64,000 nt of DNA, from positions 285,627 through 349,626 of the forward strand of contig JANINW010000014.1 in the NCBI GenBank assembly GCA_024508935.1. The letters are read 5' to 3'. Made by a program: the position numbers and the translations under genes. The DNA comes from Flavipsychrobacter sp. GTDB lineage: Bacteria > Bacteroidota > Bacteroidia > Chitinophagales > Chitinophagaceae. This document shows positions 16,997-25,744 of the stretch, in pieces. Position 1 is the first letter of the stretch; each line of letters opens with the position of its first letter. The notes beneath the pieces were generated by a model. The model was not told the DNA's origin and did not search any database. It saw only the letters and a program-made list of their open reading frames with translations.

Positions 16997-17004
16997 TAGT
17001 TTTG
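16997..17004 (+). promoter_or_regulatory. -7-like box TAGTTTTG for the LptF/G gene
   Basis: A TAnnTTTG match followed by GCAC, 22 bp before the TTG start at 17027. No clear TTTG partner is seen upstream. Confidence 0.45.
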
Positions 17005-17026
17005 CACTAAATCAGCCCGGCTACAT

Positions 17027-18484
17027 TTGATAAAGAAATTAGACATATTCTTACTCCGCAGTTTTATAGGGCCTTTCATCGTTACTTTCTTCATTACCCT
17101 TTTTGTGCTGGTCATGCAGTTCTTCTGGCTGTATATGGACGAGCTGATAGGTAAAGGGCTAGGTATATGGATGATACTGCAACTGTTATTCTTCATGTCT
17201 ACCACGATGGTGCCTATGGCTTTGCCGCTGGGGACCTTGCTGGCCTCGATCATGACGTTTGGTAATATGGGAGAGAACTTTGAGCTGGTAGCCATAAAAT
17301 CAGCCGGCATCTCCTTGCTGCGCTTTATGCGTCCCCTGCTTATGTTTATCATATTTGTAGGCGGACTGGCTTTCCTGTTCAATAATAATGTGATACCGTA
17401 TGCCAACCTGAAGGCATTGTCACTGCTGTACGATCTGCGAAATTCCAAACCTGCTTTTAATATCCGCGCCGGCCAATTCAACAAAGGCATTCAGGGCTTT
17501 GCTATAAGGGTAGGTGAAAAGGACAAGGACGGCCGCACCATCCGTAACGTGATGATATATGACCAGACAGCGGGCCTGGGCAATATGAATGTGGTGATGG
17601 CAAAAGAAGGGGAGATGATACCTTCTGCCGATAAACAGTACATGATATTCCGGCTGAAGGATGGATGGCGCTATGATGAAACGGAGAATGGTACCAATGG
17701 TAAAGTGTACCGGCAATCGAGAATGTATTTTAAAAGCTGGGACAAGATATTTGACCTTTCATCGCTCAGGCTTACCCGCACAAAGGAGGAATTATTTAAA
17801 GATTCTTACCAGATGATGGATATTGTGCAACTGAACGAGATGATAGATAGCCTGTCGAGGTATAATAAGCACCTGGCTGCTAATGTCGGGTCTTATATAG
17901 GGCCTTACCTAACGGTTATGTCTGTAAACAAAGAGGATAACAAGGCCTTGCGCAGTAAACTGGCCAATGTCAAAGCACCTGTACATACCTACGATTCTTC
18001 TTTCCTGCAGGTGGTGAATGATAGCTTAAGGTTGCGTGTTATGCAGCTTGCGTCCAGCCAGCTGCGCACTGCCAAAGGTATGCTTGACATTACCGCATTT
18101 GATAAAAGTATCAGGCAGGATAACTTTCTCAAGTTCACAATAGAATGGCATAGAAAACTAACCTTGTCTTTCGCCTGTATATTATTGTTTTTGGTAGGCG
18201 CACCCCTGGGTGCTATTATACGGAAGGGCGGACTGGGTATGCCGTTGGTTATAGCTATTGCCTTCTTTGTGGTATTCCATATCATGTCGATGACGGGAGA
18301 AAAATTGTCAAAGAGCGGCACAATAGCACCCTGGATAGGTATGTGGATGGCTACTGCCATGCTACTGCCTATAGCCTTTGTGCTCATTATACAGGCGCGC
18401 AACGATTCACAGATATTTAGCAAGGAATGGTATACACGCTTGTGGAACCATATATCAGGAGCATTCTCAAAATCGGGTAAATAA
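17027..18484 (+). CDS. LptF/LptG-family (YjgP/YjgQ) LPS-export permease
   Basis: This 485-residue inner-membrane protein has three N-terminal helices (IGPFIVTFFITLFVLVMQF, MILQLLFFMSTTMVPMALP, LLMFIIFVGGLAFLF), a large beta-jellyroll periplasmic part and three C-terminal helices (about residues 375-460). It is the permease half of the ABC machine that extracts LPS from the inner membrane. It is longer than E. coli LptF/G (~360) because of an extended periplasmic/central region, usual in Bacteroidota. The start is TTG (MIKKLDIFLLRSF). It heads a tight operon with PAP2 and ArnT-like genes, which supports a lipid A/LPS role. Whether it is LptF, LptG or both cannot be told. Confidence 0.88.
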   Translation: MIKKLDIFLLRSFIGPFIVTFFITLFVLVMQFFWLYMDELIGKGLGIWMILQLLFFMSTTMVPMALPLGTLLASIMTFGNMGENFELVAIKSAGISLLRFMRPLLMFIIFVGGLAFLFNNNVIPYANLKALSLLYDLRNSKPAFNIRAGQFNKGIQGFAIRVGEKDKDGRTIRNVMIYDQTAGLGNMNVVMAKEGEMIPSADKQYMIFRLKDGWRYDETENGTNGKVYRQSRMYFKSWDKIFDLSSLRLTRTKEELFKDSYQMMDIVQLNEMIDSLSRYNKHLAANVGSYIGPYLTVMSVNKEDNKALRSKLANVKAPVHTYDSSFLQVVNDSLRLRVMQLASSQLRTAKGMLDITAFDKSIRQDNFLKFTIEWHRKLTLSFACILLFLVGAPLGAIIRKGGLGMPLVIAIAFFVVFHIMSMTGEKLSKSGTIAPWIGMWMATAMLLPIAFVLIIQARNDSQIFSKEWYTRLWNHISGAFSKSGK

Positions 18485-19132
18485 TTGCAGAAACCTTATA
18501 CCTCATACAATCCGTTTTTCTTCATCCCTTTTATTATATGGGTGATAGGCGGGGGCATTGCATTAGCAATGTTCGATAATAAGACACTGTTTGCCGCATT
18601 CAATACCCATTATTCCGAGGCGGGAGATGTTATTATGTTATACACAACATGGCTGGGAGAAGGTATTTTTTCAGCAGTTGTTTTGTTATTGTTGCTCGGT
18701 GTTTCTGCACTCCGCAACTGGTGGTATTTTTTAGCCGCAGTACTTACTAACGGCCTGCCTCCTTTATTCATACAGGCTATAAAAACAAATGTAGGCGCGC
18801 CACGCCCGCTCAAGTATTTTAATGAGGCAGACTGGATACATATAGTACCCGTATGGCCCAGGCTCATGGAACGCAGTTTCCCTTCAGGGCATACTTGTGC
18901 TGCTTTTTGCCTGTTCAGCTTCCTGGCCATATTGCTGCCGGCAAAACACAGAGTGTGGGGAACAGTTCTTTTTGTGCTGGCTATTTTAGTAGGATATTCG
19001 CGTATGTACCTGGCAGCCCATTTTTTTGCAGATGTATATGCCGGCAGTATTATAGGTACACTGTTTATACTGGTAATAATGGCGATCATGCGTCGTTACC
19101 AGGATAGATTTTTTAAAGAGAAAACCATATGA
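18485..19132 (+). CDS. PAP2-family membrane phosphatase
   Basis: This 215-residue membrane protein has about six helices and the complete three-part PAP2 motif: KTNVGAPRP, FPSGH with the catalytic His, and SRMYLAAHFFADV. Enzymes of this family remove phosphates from undecaprenyl diphosphate, phosphatidylglycerophosphate or lipid A (LpxE/LpxF type). The TTG start directly follows the stop of the LptF/G gene with no gap, and the next gene overlaps by 4 bp. Within this operon lipid A or undecaprenyl lipid is the likeliest substrate (inference). Confidence 0.88.
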   Translation: MQKPYTSYNPFFFIPFIIWVIGGGIALAMFDNKTLFAAFNTHYSEAGDVIMLYTTWLGEGIFSAVVLLLLLGVSALRNWWYFLAAVLTNGLPPLFIQAIKTNVGAPRPLKYFNEADWIHIVPVWPRLMERSFPSGHTCAAFCLFSFLAILLPAKHRVWGTVLFVLAILVGYSRMYLAAHFFADVYAGSIIGTLFILVIMAIMRRYQDRFFKEKTI

Positions 19133-20751
19133 GCAATACTGTACGATATAGTATAGTGGCGGTATTCGCTGCTTTGCTTTTCCTGCCTTTTTTAGGCCAG
19201 GTACATTTGTTTGATTGGGATGAAATAAATTTTGCAGAATGTGCGCGTGAGATGATCGTATCGAAAGATTACCTGCGTGTACAGATAGATTTCCAACCGT
19301 TCTGGGAAAAGCCACCTTTATTTATCTGGATGCAGGTGTTGTCTATGAAACTGTTTGGTATCAACGAATACGCGGCACGTTTCCCCAATGCCTTTATAGG
19401 TATTATAACGCTTTTGAGCCTGTACTATGCAGGTAAGCGTGTGGTAAATGAGAAGATGGCCTCGTGGTGGGTATTGCTATATGCTGCTACCTGGCTACCA
19501 CATTTTTATTTCAAGTCGGGCATTATAGACCCCACATTCAATTTGTTCATCTTCCTTGCCTTCCTGCAGATATACCTGGTACGTAACGGCGAAAGGAAAT
19601 GGTTACATAGTGTATTGGCGGGTATGTTCCTGGGGCTTGCCGTGCTTACCAAAGGCCCGGTTGCTATATTAGTGGCTTTACTATCGTTCATTGTTTATGT
19701 AATAGTGAACAAAGGCCTTTGGGGTTATAAAATATCCCATATCCTGCTCGTGGCATTCAGTGCATTGGTTACTACTTCTATATGGTTCGGCGTAGAGATC
19801 ATAGCCCATGGATGGTGGTTCATGCAGGAATTCATTACCTACCAGGTGCGCTTGTTCAATACAGAAGATGCTGGCCATGGCGGACCTTTTTTCTATCACT
19901 TCATAGTGTTGCTGGCCGGGTGTTTCCCCGCATCCCTGTTCCTGTTTCAATACAATAGAAAGAGAGTGACAGACAATGAACCTGCCCGCGATTTTACCCG
20001 CTGGATGTGGATATTGTTTTGGGTTGTGCTTTTGCTGTTCTCCATCGTAAAAACCAAGATCGTCCATTATTCTTCGTTATGCTATTTCCCCCTTACTTAC
20101 CTTGCCGCACTTCAATTATACAGGCTGAGTACAGAAGATGTAAAAATAAAGGGCTGGGTGAAGGGTGGATTACTGTTCCTGGGGACAGTATTGGCTATAG
20201 CTATTACAGCCTTGCCTTTGGTAGGTTTGAATAAGGACAAGCTTATACCACTGATCGATGACCCATTCGCTGTTGGCAACCTGCAGGCAAATATTACGTG
20301 GAGCTATACCGAATGTACATGGGGGCTGCTATACCTGGTGGGTATATGGGTAAGTGTGCTGATGATGAAGAAACATTTCAGGAAGGGAATGATAGCTTTA
20401 TGCATTACCCAATTAGTTATTATACAGGTCACAGTACTGCATTTTACACCTAAAATAGAAGCCTTTTCGCAGCGGGCAGCTATTGAATATTTCAAAAGTT
20501 TTGAGGGTAAGGATGTGTATGTGCGTGTATTGGGTTATAAAAGCTATGCCCATTTGTTCTACACTAAAAAGCTGCCGCCTGCTAATAAGAATTATTATAA
20601 TGAAGAATGGCTGCTTACCGGTGACATTGACAAGCCCACCTATTTTATCTGCAAAATAATGGATGCGGATAAATACAGGGCGCTTCCTCAATTAAAAGAA
20701 ACGGGCAGCAAAAATGGATTTGTGTTCTTTTCAAGAATGCCTGCACATTAA
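19129..20751 (+). CDS. ArnT/PMT-like (GT-C) membrane glycosyltransferase
   Basis: This 540-residue polytopic protein has the GT-C signature FDWDEINFAECAREM in the first periplasmic loop. WEKPPLFIWMQ and many membrane helices follow, then a soluble C-terminal part. The family moves sugars from polyprenyl phosphate to lipid A or proteins. It overlaps the PAP2 gene by ATGA and so closes the LptF/G-PAP2 operon. The neighbours suggest transfer of a sugar to lipid A/LPS. The 3' end overlaps the convergent gpsA by 4 bp (shared TTAA). Confidence 0.86.
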   Translation: MSNTVRYSIVAVFAALLFLPFLGQVHLFDWDEINFAECAREMIVSKDYLRVQIDFQPFWEKPPLFIWMQVLSMKLFGINEYAARFPNAFIGIITLLSLYYAGKRVVNEKMASWWVLLYAATWLPHFYFKSGIIDPTFNLFIFLAFLQIYLVRNGERKWLHSVLAGMFLGLAVLTKGPVAILVALLSFIVYVIVNKGLWGYKISHILLVAFSALVTTSIWFGVEIIAHGWWFMQEFITYQVRLFNTEDAGHGGPFFYHFIVLLAGCFPASLFLFQYNRKRVTDNEPARDFTRWMWILFWVVLLLFSIVKTKIVHYSSLCYFPLTYLAALQLYRLSTEDVKIKGWVKGGLLFLGTVLAIAITALPLVGLNKDKLIPLIDDPFAVGNLQANITWSYTECTWGLLYLVGIWVSVLMMKKHFRKGMIALCITQLVIIQVTVLHFTPKIEAFSQRAAIEYFKSFEGKDVYVRVLGYKSYAHLFYTKKLPPANKNYYNEEWLLTGDIDKPTYFICKIMDADKYRALPQLKETGSKNGFVFFSRMPAH

Positions 20752-21773
20752 GACAGCATGCCTTCAAGTGCTTTAAATGCTTCAGCCGGGGGCAGCTCTT
20801 CCCAGAGTACCTGGTATATCTTATCAGCAATAGGTATGCTGATGTTATAGGCTTTAGAGATAGACTGCATGCCCCGAGCAGCATAGTAACCTTCTGCCAC
20901 CATTTTCATTTCGAGAATGGCATTTTTTACAGAATAGCCTTTGCCCAGCATGGTGCCAAACAGGCGGTTGCGGCTATGTAATGAATAACCCGTAACAAGC
21001 AAGTCGCCCAGGTAAGCACTCGTATGAAAATCGGGGCGTTCTTTGGAAGGGTGTACTTTTTCAAAATGCGCCTCAAGAAACCTGTACATTTCGCGATAGC
21101 AATTGGTGATATAAACACTCAAAAAATTATCGCCATAGTCCAGCGCATGTGCCATACCGGCACCAATAGCGTATATATTTTTCAGCACGGCAGCAAACTG
21201 GGCGCCCCATATATCGTGATTGCCGGTGGTATTGATATAAGCATTGTCGCAGGCTTTTGCAACGGCACCAGTCAGTGCATCGTCCAGGCCTGAAAAAGTG
21301 AGGTAGGAGAGACGTTCATCAGCTACTTCTTCGGCATGGCATGGTCCTGTAATAGATACATAATTCTCCAGCCTGAAAGCCGGATGCTGCCGGCTGAGAT
21401 AATCATTCAACAATAAATTACTATCAGGAAGAATACCTTTTATGGCAGAAACGATCTTTTTGCCTCCCCATAGCTTGGCATCAACACTTTCTATCACCCC
21501 CTGCGCATAAGCCGATGGAACCGATATGATAAGTGTGTCGCATGCCTGCAATACCTGCTGCAGGTTGTCAGTAGGCGTAATAGTTTCAGGCAAAAAGCGT
21601 ACTGAAGTGAGGTAGTGCGGGTTGTGATGCCTGCTCTGTAAATAGCTTACAGATTCTCCATTTCTAACCCACCAGTATATATGCCGGCCATTATCTGTAA
21701 GTATTTTGGCAAGGGCCGTGCCCCAGCTGCCATTACCGATAATGCCTATTTGCCCAAGAATATTTTCGTTCAA
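20748..21773 (-). CDS. gpsA: NAD(P)-dependent glycerol-3-phosphate dehydrogenase
   Basis: This 341-residue cytoplasmic enzyme reduces dihydroxyacetone phosphate to sn-glycerol-3-phosphate for phospholipid synthesis. Motifs are GIIGNGSWGTALAKIL (dinucleotide site), SAIKGI with the conserved Lys near 105, TGPCHAEEVAD, LKNIYAIGAGMAHALDYGDN with the second catalytic Lys, and NRLFGTMLGKG. The length is normal. It lies 59 bp downstream of the efflux-adaptor gene on the same strand. The convergent transferase shares its last 4 bp. Confidence 0.95.
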   Translation of the reverse strand: MNENILGQIGIIGNGSWGTALAKILTDNGRHIYWWVRNGESVSYLQSRHHNPHYLTSVRFLPETITPTDNLQQVLQACDTLIISVPSAYAQGVIESVDAKLWGGKKIVSAIKGILPDSNLLLNDYLSRQHPAFRLENYVSITGPCHAEEVADERLSYLTFSGLDDALTGAVAKACDNAYINTTGNHDIWGAQFAAVLKNIYAIGAGMAHALDYGDNFLSVYITNCYREMYRFLEAHFEKVHPSKERPDFHTSAYLGDLLVTGYSLHSRNRLFGTMLGKGYSVKNAILEMKMVAEGYYAARGMQSISKAYNISIPIADKIYQVLWEELPPAEAFKALEGMLS

Positions 21774-21832
21774 TGTTGTAATGGTTTGAATCGCGACCGT
21801 TTGCCTGAACGATCACCATCAATCAAAATAGT

Positions 21833-23173
21833 TTAGTCTTCTTTCTTCGCTTCAAACAGCTTTTCCTTGTCGGTAACCGTTACGTGCGATTTATCTTTTA
21901 AGGTACGTGCAATTGCACCGTAAGGGGCTACCACCACTTCTTCACCTTTTTTTAACCCGGCTGTTATTTGTATATACTCGTTGTCCTGTATGCCGGTCTT
22001 AACGTCGCGCAGGGCTACCTGTTTTGTTTTGGCATCATATACAAATACCACCTGCCTGATATCATTATTCTCAAGGCTATTAGAATTGTGGTTCTTATTT
22101 TTAACACTATCAGGCCAGTCGCGCGTTGTTACGGCATTAACCGGTACCGATAAAATATTCCTTTCGCGGCGGGTTTGTATCTCAACACTGGAAGACATGC
22201 CTGGTTTGAAAACGAATTTGCCTCTGGCAAGACTTTCAGCAATATCCTGGTAGCTGGACGGCAATATCAGGATATGAACGGTGTAATTAGTTACCTGGTC
22301 TGTAGAAGCGGTAAGCCCGTTGACACTAGCCGTGCTCGAAACACCTACTTTAGATACAATGCCGGTGAACTTACGGTTGCGGTAAGCATCAGCCTCAATA
22401 ACAGTGGTATCACCTATTTTTACTTTTGCAATATCTGTCTCGCTTACATCTACACGTACTTCTATGCGCGACATATCTGCAATGGACAGCATTACCGTAC
22501 CCGCCATTTGTGCCGTTCCCACAACACGTTCACCCAATTTTACATTCAGCTGCGATATGATACCTGTAGTAGGTGCCAGTATGGTTGTTTTCTTCAGGTT
22601 TTCCCTGGCCTGGTTGAGGCTGGCTGATGCGCCCTGTACCCCAAACTGCCCGCCTGATACGCTGGCCCTTGATGCTTCATAGGTGGCTTTTGCACTCAGG
22701 TAAGTAGCCCTGGCCTGTTCAAATTCCATAGCAGAAATGACCTTGTCCTTATAGAGTTTCTGGTTGCGTTCGTAATTAGCCTGGGCCTGGTCGAACTGGG
22801 CTTTGGACTGCTGCGCCATTTCACGTGAGTTATTGGCACGGGCACGTGATTCTTCTACCGAAGCGGCAGCCTGTGTTACCACTGAACTGTATATAGCAGG
22901 ATTGATCTTTACAAGCAATTCGCCCCTATGCACACTGTCGCCTTCTTCTACAGGCAACTCAATGATCTCACCACTTACTTCGGGGCTTATTTTTACTTCT
23001 GTTTCAGGGTATATTTTACCGCTGGCGGTTACCGTTTCGGTAATGGTATGCATTGCCGCTTTTTCTATGGCTACTTTTGTACCCTTGTCTCCGCGCGACT
23101 TACCGATAATGATCAAAATTATCAGTAAAGCTACACCGCCGCCAATGAGCCACCAGAGTCTTTTCTTGTTCAT
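21833..23173 (-). CDS. Efflux periplasmic adaptor (HlyD/MacA-like membrane fusion protein)
   Basis: This 446-residue protein is anchored by one N-terminal helix (LWWLIGGGVALLIILIIIG). A split lipoyl-like domain (GKIYPETEVKISPEVSGEI ... TILAPTTGIISQLNVKLGERV) surrounds a coiled-coil hairpin rich in Ala, Gln and Glu (about residues 100-190). Beta-barrel and membrane-proximal domains follow. Such adaptors bridge an ABC (MacB) or RND pump to an outer-membrane channel. No pump or TolC-like gene is adjacent: metG is upstream (27 bp) and gpsA downstream, so it is an orphan here. A MacA-type role is favoured by the length and the lone adaptor layout. Confidence 0.88.
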   Translation of the reverse strand: MNKKRLWWLIGGGVALLIILIIIGKSRGDKGTKVAIEKAAMHTITETVTASGKIYPETEVKISPEVSGEIIELPVEEGDSVHRGELLVKINPAIYSSVVTQAAASVEESRARANNSREMAQQSKAQFDQAQANYERNQKLYKDKVISAMEFEQARATYLSAKATYEASRASVSGGQFGVQGASASLNQARENLKKTTILAPTTGIISQLNVKLGERVVGTAQMAGTVMLSIADMSRIEVRVDVSETDIAKVKIGDTTVIEADAYRNRKFTGIVSKVGVSSTASVNGLTASTDQVTNYTVHILILPSSYQDIAESLARGKFVFKPGMSSSVEIQTRRERNILSVPVNAVTTRDWPDSVKNKNHNSNSLENNDIRQVVFVYDAKTKQVALRDVKTGIQDNEYIQITAGLKKGEEVVVAPYGAIARTLKDKSHVTVTDKEKLFEAKKED

Positions 23174-23200
23174 GTGTGCGTATGATTGAATGTGTTTATA

Positions 23201-25318
23201 CTATTTCACTTCGCTTCCGGGTGCAGTATTATCAGCCGGAGATACAAATACCAGTTTGCCATCGCTATTATCAGCCATCAATATCATGCCTTTGCTTTCA
23301 ATACCCCTCATCTTACGCGGGGCAAGATTAGCTACTACCACTACTTGCTTGCCTACAATATCTTCCGGTTTGTAATGCATGGCGATACCTGAAACTACGG
23401 TACGTTTTTCAAAGCCAAGATCCAGTTCCAGTTTCAGCAGTTTGTCTGCTTTCTCTACTTTTTCTGCCTGTAGTATGGTTGCTACACGCAGGTCTACTTT
23501 TGCAAAATCGTCGTAAACAATCTCGTTCTTGTCATTTGCAACCGGTGCCGGTTTTGCATTGGCATCGGCTGCCGGTTTTGCCGCTGCCGGTTTTGCCGCT
23601 GCCTGTTCTGCCTGGCTTTTTACTAGGTTAGCATGCAGTTTTTCAACCTGAGCTTTTACTTCCTCATCTTCTATTTTCCTGAATAACAATTCAGGGGCGC
23701 GTAAAGGATAACCTACATTCAGCAGGTTTATTTTACCGGCATTTTCCCATTCCAGCATACGGTCTACCACTTTCATCATATGGCACATTTTCCTTGCCGT
23801 AAAAGGCAGGAAAGGATTTGCCAGTATGGCCAGGTTGGCACTAAGCTGCAGGCATAGGTGCAGGCAATTGTCTATCTGCTTCTGTGCTTCCGGGTTTTCT
23901 TCCAGGCTTTTGGCCACTATCCATGGCTGCTTGTCCTGCATGTATTTGTTACCTTTGCGGGCCAGGTCTATTACTTCAAAAAGGCCATCACGGAACTTAT
24001 AATTCTCAATATCCGATTCCACTAAGGTCTTGGCATTCTTAATATCTTCTATCAAAGCTCTGTCAGCATCATCCATAATCCCCTCATGCAGCTTCGGAAC
24101 CTTACCGTTGCATAGTTTGTGCATGAGTACAAATGCACGGTTCACAAAATTGCCGAATATGCTTACCAGTTCACTGTTGGTGCGGTCCTGGAAATCTTTC
24201 CAGGTAAAATCGTTATCCTTGGTCTCGGGTGCATTTGCGCATAGTACATAGCGCAATACATCCTGTTGCTCAGGGAAGTCTTTTATATATTCATGCACCC
24301 ACACCGCCCAGTTGCGCGATGTAGATACTTTATCGCCTTCAATATTCAGGAATTCATTGGCAGGAACATTGTCGGGCAATACATAGCCGCCATGTGCTTT
24401 CAGCATAGCGGGGAATATGATGCAATGGAATACGATATTGTCTTTACCAATAAAGTGCACCAGCTTAGTATCTTCTTTTTGCCAGTAATCGGCCCACATC
24501 GGGGTCAGTTCTTTGGTAGCGCTGATATAGCCAATCGGCGCATCAAACCATACGTAGAGTACTTTCCCTTCGGCACCCGGCAAAGGTACAGGTACACCCC
24601 AGTTGCTGTCGCGGGTCATTGCGCGTGGCTGCAGGCCGCTATCCAGCCAGCTTTTACACTGTCCATACACATTGGCCTTCCATTCATCCTTCTTGCCGTC
24701 TACTATCCATTCCTTCAGCCATTGCTCGTACTTGTTTAGCGGGAAATACCAGTGGGTAGTTTTGCGTTTAACAGGTTTGGAATTGCTGAGGGCGCTATGT
24801 GGATTTATCAATTGTTCAGGTGAAAGGCTGGAGCCGCATTTTTCGCATTGGTCTCCGTAAGCATTCTCATTGCCACATACCGGGCAGGTGCCAACTATAT
24901 AGCGGTCTGCCAGGAATACCTGTTTTTCTTCATCATAATATTGCTCACTTTCCCGCTCTTCGAACAGGTTATCGTCATATAGCTTTTTAAAGAAAGCCTG
25001 TGATGTTTCGTGGTGTACTTTATTGCTGGTGCGGGAATATATATCGAAAGATATACCCATAGCTTCGAAGCTTTCTTTTATCAGCGCATGGTATTTATCT
25101 ACAACCTGCTGCGGGGTAATACCTTCTTTCATAGCGCGGATAGTGATAGGAACACCATGTTCATCACTGCCGCAAACGAATTTTATATCGCGTTTTTGCG
25201 CACGCTGGTAACGTGCGTATATATCTGCCGGTAAAAAACAGCCAGCCAGGTGGCCAATATGCACCGGCCCGTTTGCATAGGGCAGGGCAGCTGTTATTAA
25301 TAACCTGTTATAATCCAT
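23201..25318 (-). CDS. metG: Methionyl-tRNA synthetase with C-terminal tRNA-binding domain
   Basis: This 705-residue cytoplasmic enzyme charges tRNA-Met. The class I motif HIGH is at residues 20-23 ([11 protein letters not shown]), and the four-Cys zinc knuckle ([17 protein letters not shown]) sits in the connective insert. The KMSKS equivalent is DKVSTSR near residue 330. An Ala/Lys/Pro-rich linker (about residues 560-590) joins an EMAP/Arc1p-like tRNA-binding domain ([20 protein letters not shown] to the end). ATG 25318 ([17 protein letters not shown]) is preferred; the longer frame would need a TTG at 25348. It lies 27 bp upstream of the adaptor gene. Confidence 0.96.
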   Translation of the reverse strand: MDYNRLLITAALPYANGPVHIGHLAGCFLPADIYARYQRAQKRDIKFVCGSDEHGVPITIRAMKEGITPQQVVDKYHALIKESFEAMGISFDIYSRTSNKVHHETSQAFFKKLYDDNLFEERESEQYYDEEKQVFLADRYIVGTCPVCGNENAYGDQCEKCGSSLSPEQLINPHSALSNSKPVKRKTTHWYFPLNKYEQWLKEWIVDGKKDEWKANVYGQCKSWLDSGLQPRAMTRDSNWGVPVPLPGAEGKVLYVWFDAPIGYISATKELTPMWADYWQKEDTKLVHFIGKDNIVFHCIIFPAMLKAHGGYVLPDNVPANEFLNIEGDKVSTSRNWAVWVHEYIKDFPEQQDVLRYVLCANAPETKDNDFTWKDFQDRTNSELVSIFGNFVNRAFVLMHKLCNGKVPKLHEGIMDDADRALIEDIKNAKTLVESDIENYKFRDGLFEVIDLARKGNKYMQDKQPWIVAKSLEENPEAQKQIDNCLHLCLQLSANLAILANPFLPFTARKMCHMMKVVDRMLEWENAGKINLLNVGYPLRAPELLFRKIEDEEVKAQVEKLHANLVKSQAEQAAAKPAAAKPAADANAKPAPVANDKNEIVYDDFAKVDLRVATILQAEKVEKADKLLKLELDLGFEKRTVVSGIAMHYKPEDIVGKQVVVVANLAPRKMRGIESKGMILMADNSDGKLVFVSPADNTAPGSEVK

Positions 25319-25428
25319 TCTAATATATCCTGATATTTCAGGCTGCAAGATAATGAAGGTAGGGGAGATTAAATAAAGATAAAACAGGGTGCGAGGGGTG
25401 GTTCAACCCATCAATAACAGGTAGTTGC

Positions 25429-25467
25429 TCCGTTTATTAGGTTTTTCCGCCCGTTCATTAGGTTTTT
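25429..25467 (+). promoter_or_regulatory. LytTR-type double binding site (direct repeats, 21-bp period)
   Basis: Two 17-nt copies (starting 25430 and 25451) differ at one base and share CCGTTYATTAGGTTTTT. The 9-mers at 25429-25437 and 25450-25458 fit the published LytTR consensus [TA][AC][CA]GTTN[AG][TG]: the first at every position, the second at all but the first. They are separated by the expected 12 bp. They sit about 45-80 bp upstream of a weak -7-like box, which fits an activator site for the T9SS genes that follow. Confidence 0.6.
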
Positions 25468-25721
25468 TTGGATTCGCCTTCTATGGGGATGTAGATTGTA
25501 TAGTTGCGTATACTTTTTGCATTCCCATATTATTCATCACTAAACTGGAAACTGCCATGATAAAGAGGGGCTTCAAATTATTTTCAAAAGCGACTTAGCA
25601 TTGATTTCGTATTTGATCGAAGGCTGAATGTTCGTGCGCTTATAGAGCCGATTTCTATATACTAGTATCCCTTATTGTCTCATCTGCTATAAATAAATCA
25701 AGTCTAAATCCCGATATCCAT

Positions 25722-25737
25722 TTTTTAACCTTAAAAC
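25722..25737 (+). repeat. 16-nt leader block, copy 1
   Basis: TTTTTAACCTTAAAAC ends 7 nt before the ATG at 25745. An identical block ends 7 nt before the ATG of the paralogue at 27562. It may aid translation initiation in place of a Shine-Dalgarno sequence, or be a trace of the duplication. Confidence 0.7.
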
Positions 25738-25744
25738 TTATATT

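Larger units (their letters stand above)
25319..25744. other. Long intergenic regulatory region between metG and the tandem T9SS genes
   Basis: These 426 bp hold no credible ORF (only peptides of up to about 13 codons) and no tRNA-like fold. They contain a 21-bp-spaced direct repeat matching the LytTR half-site consensus (25429-25467), an imperfect -7-like TACTTTTTG at 25511-25519, and a 16-nt block just before the ATG (25722-25737) that recurs before the second paralogue. A leader of about 200 nt is implied if that box is used. Confidence 0.6.

Noticed and set aside
25319..25348. A 10-residue N-terminal extension of metG starting at a TTG
   Set aside because: The family begins close to [17 protein letters not shown], and an ATG is available at 25318.
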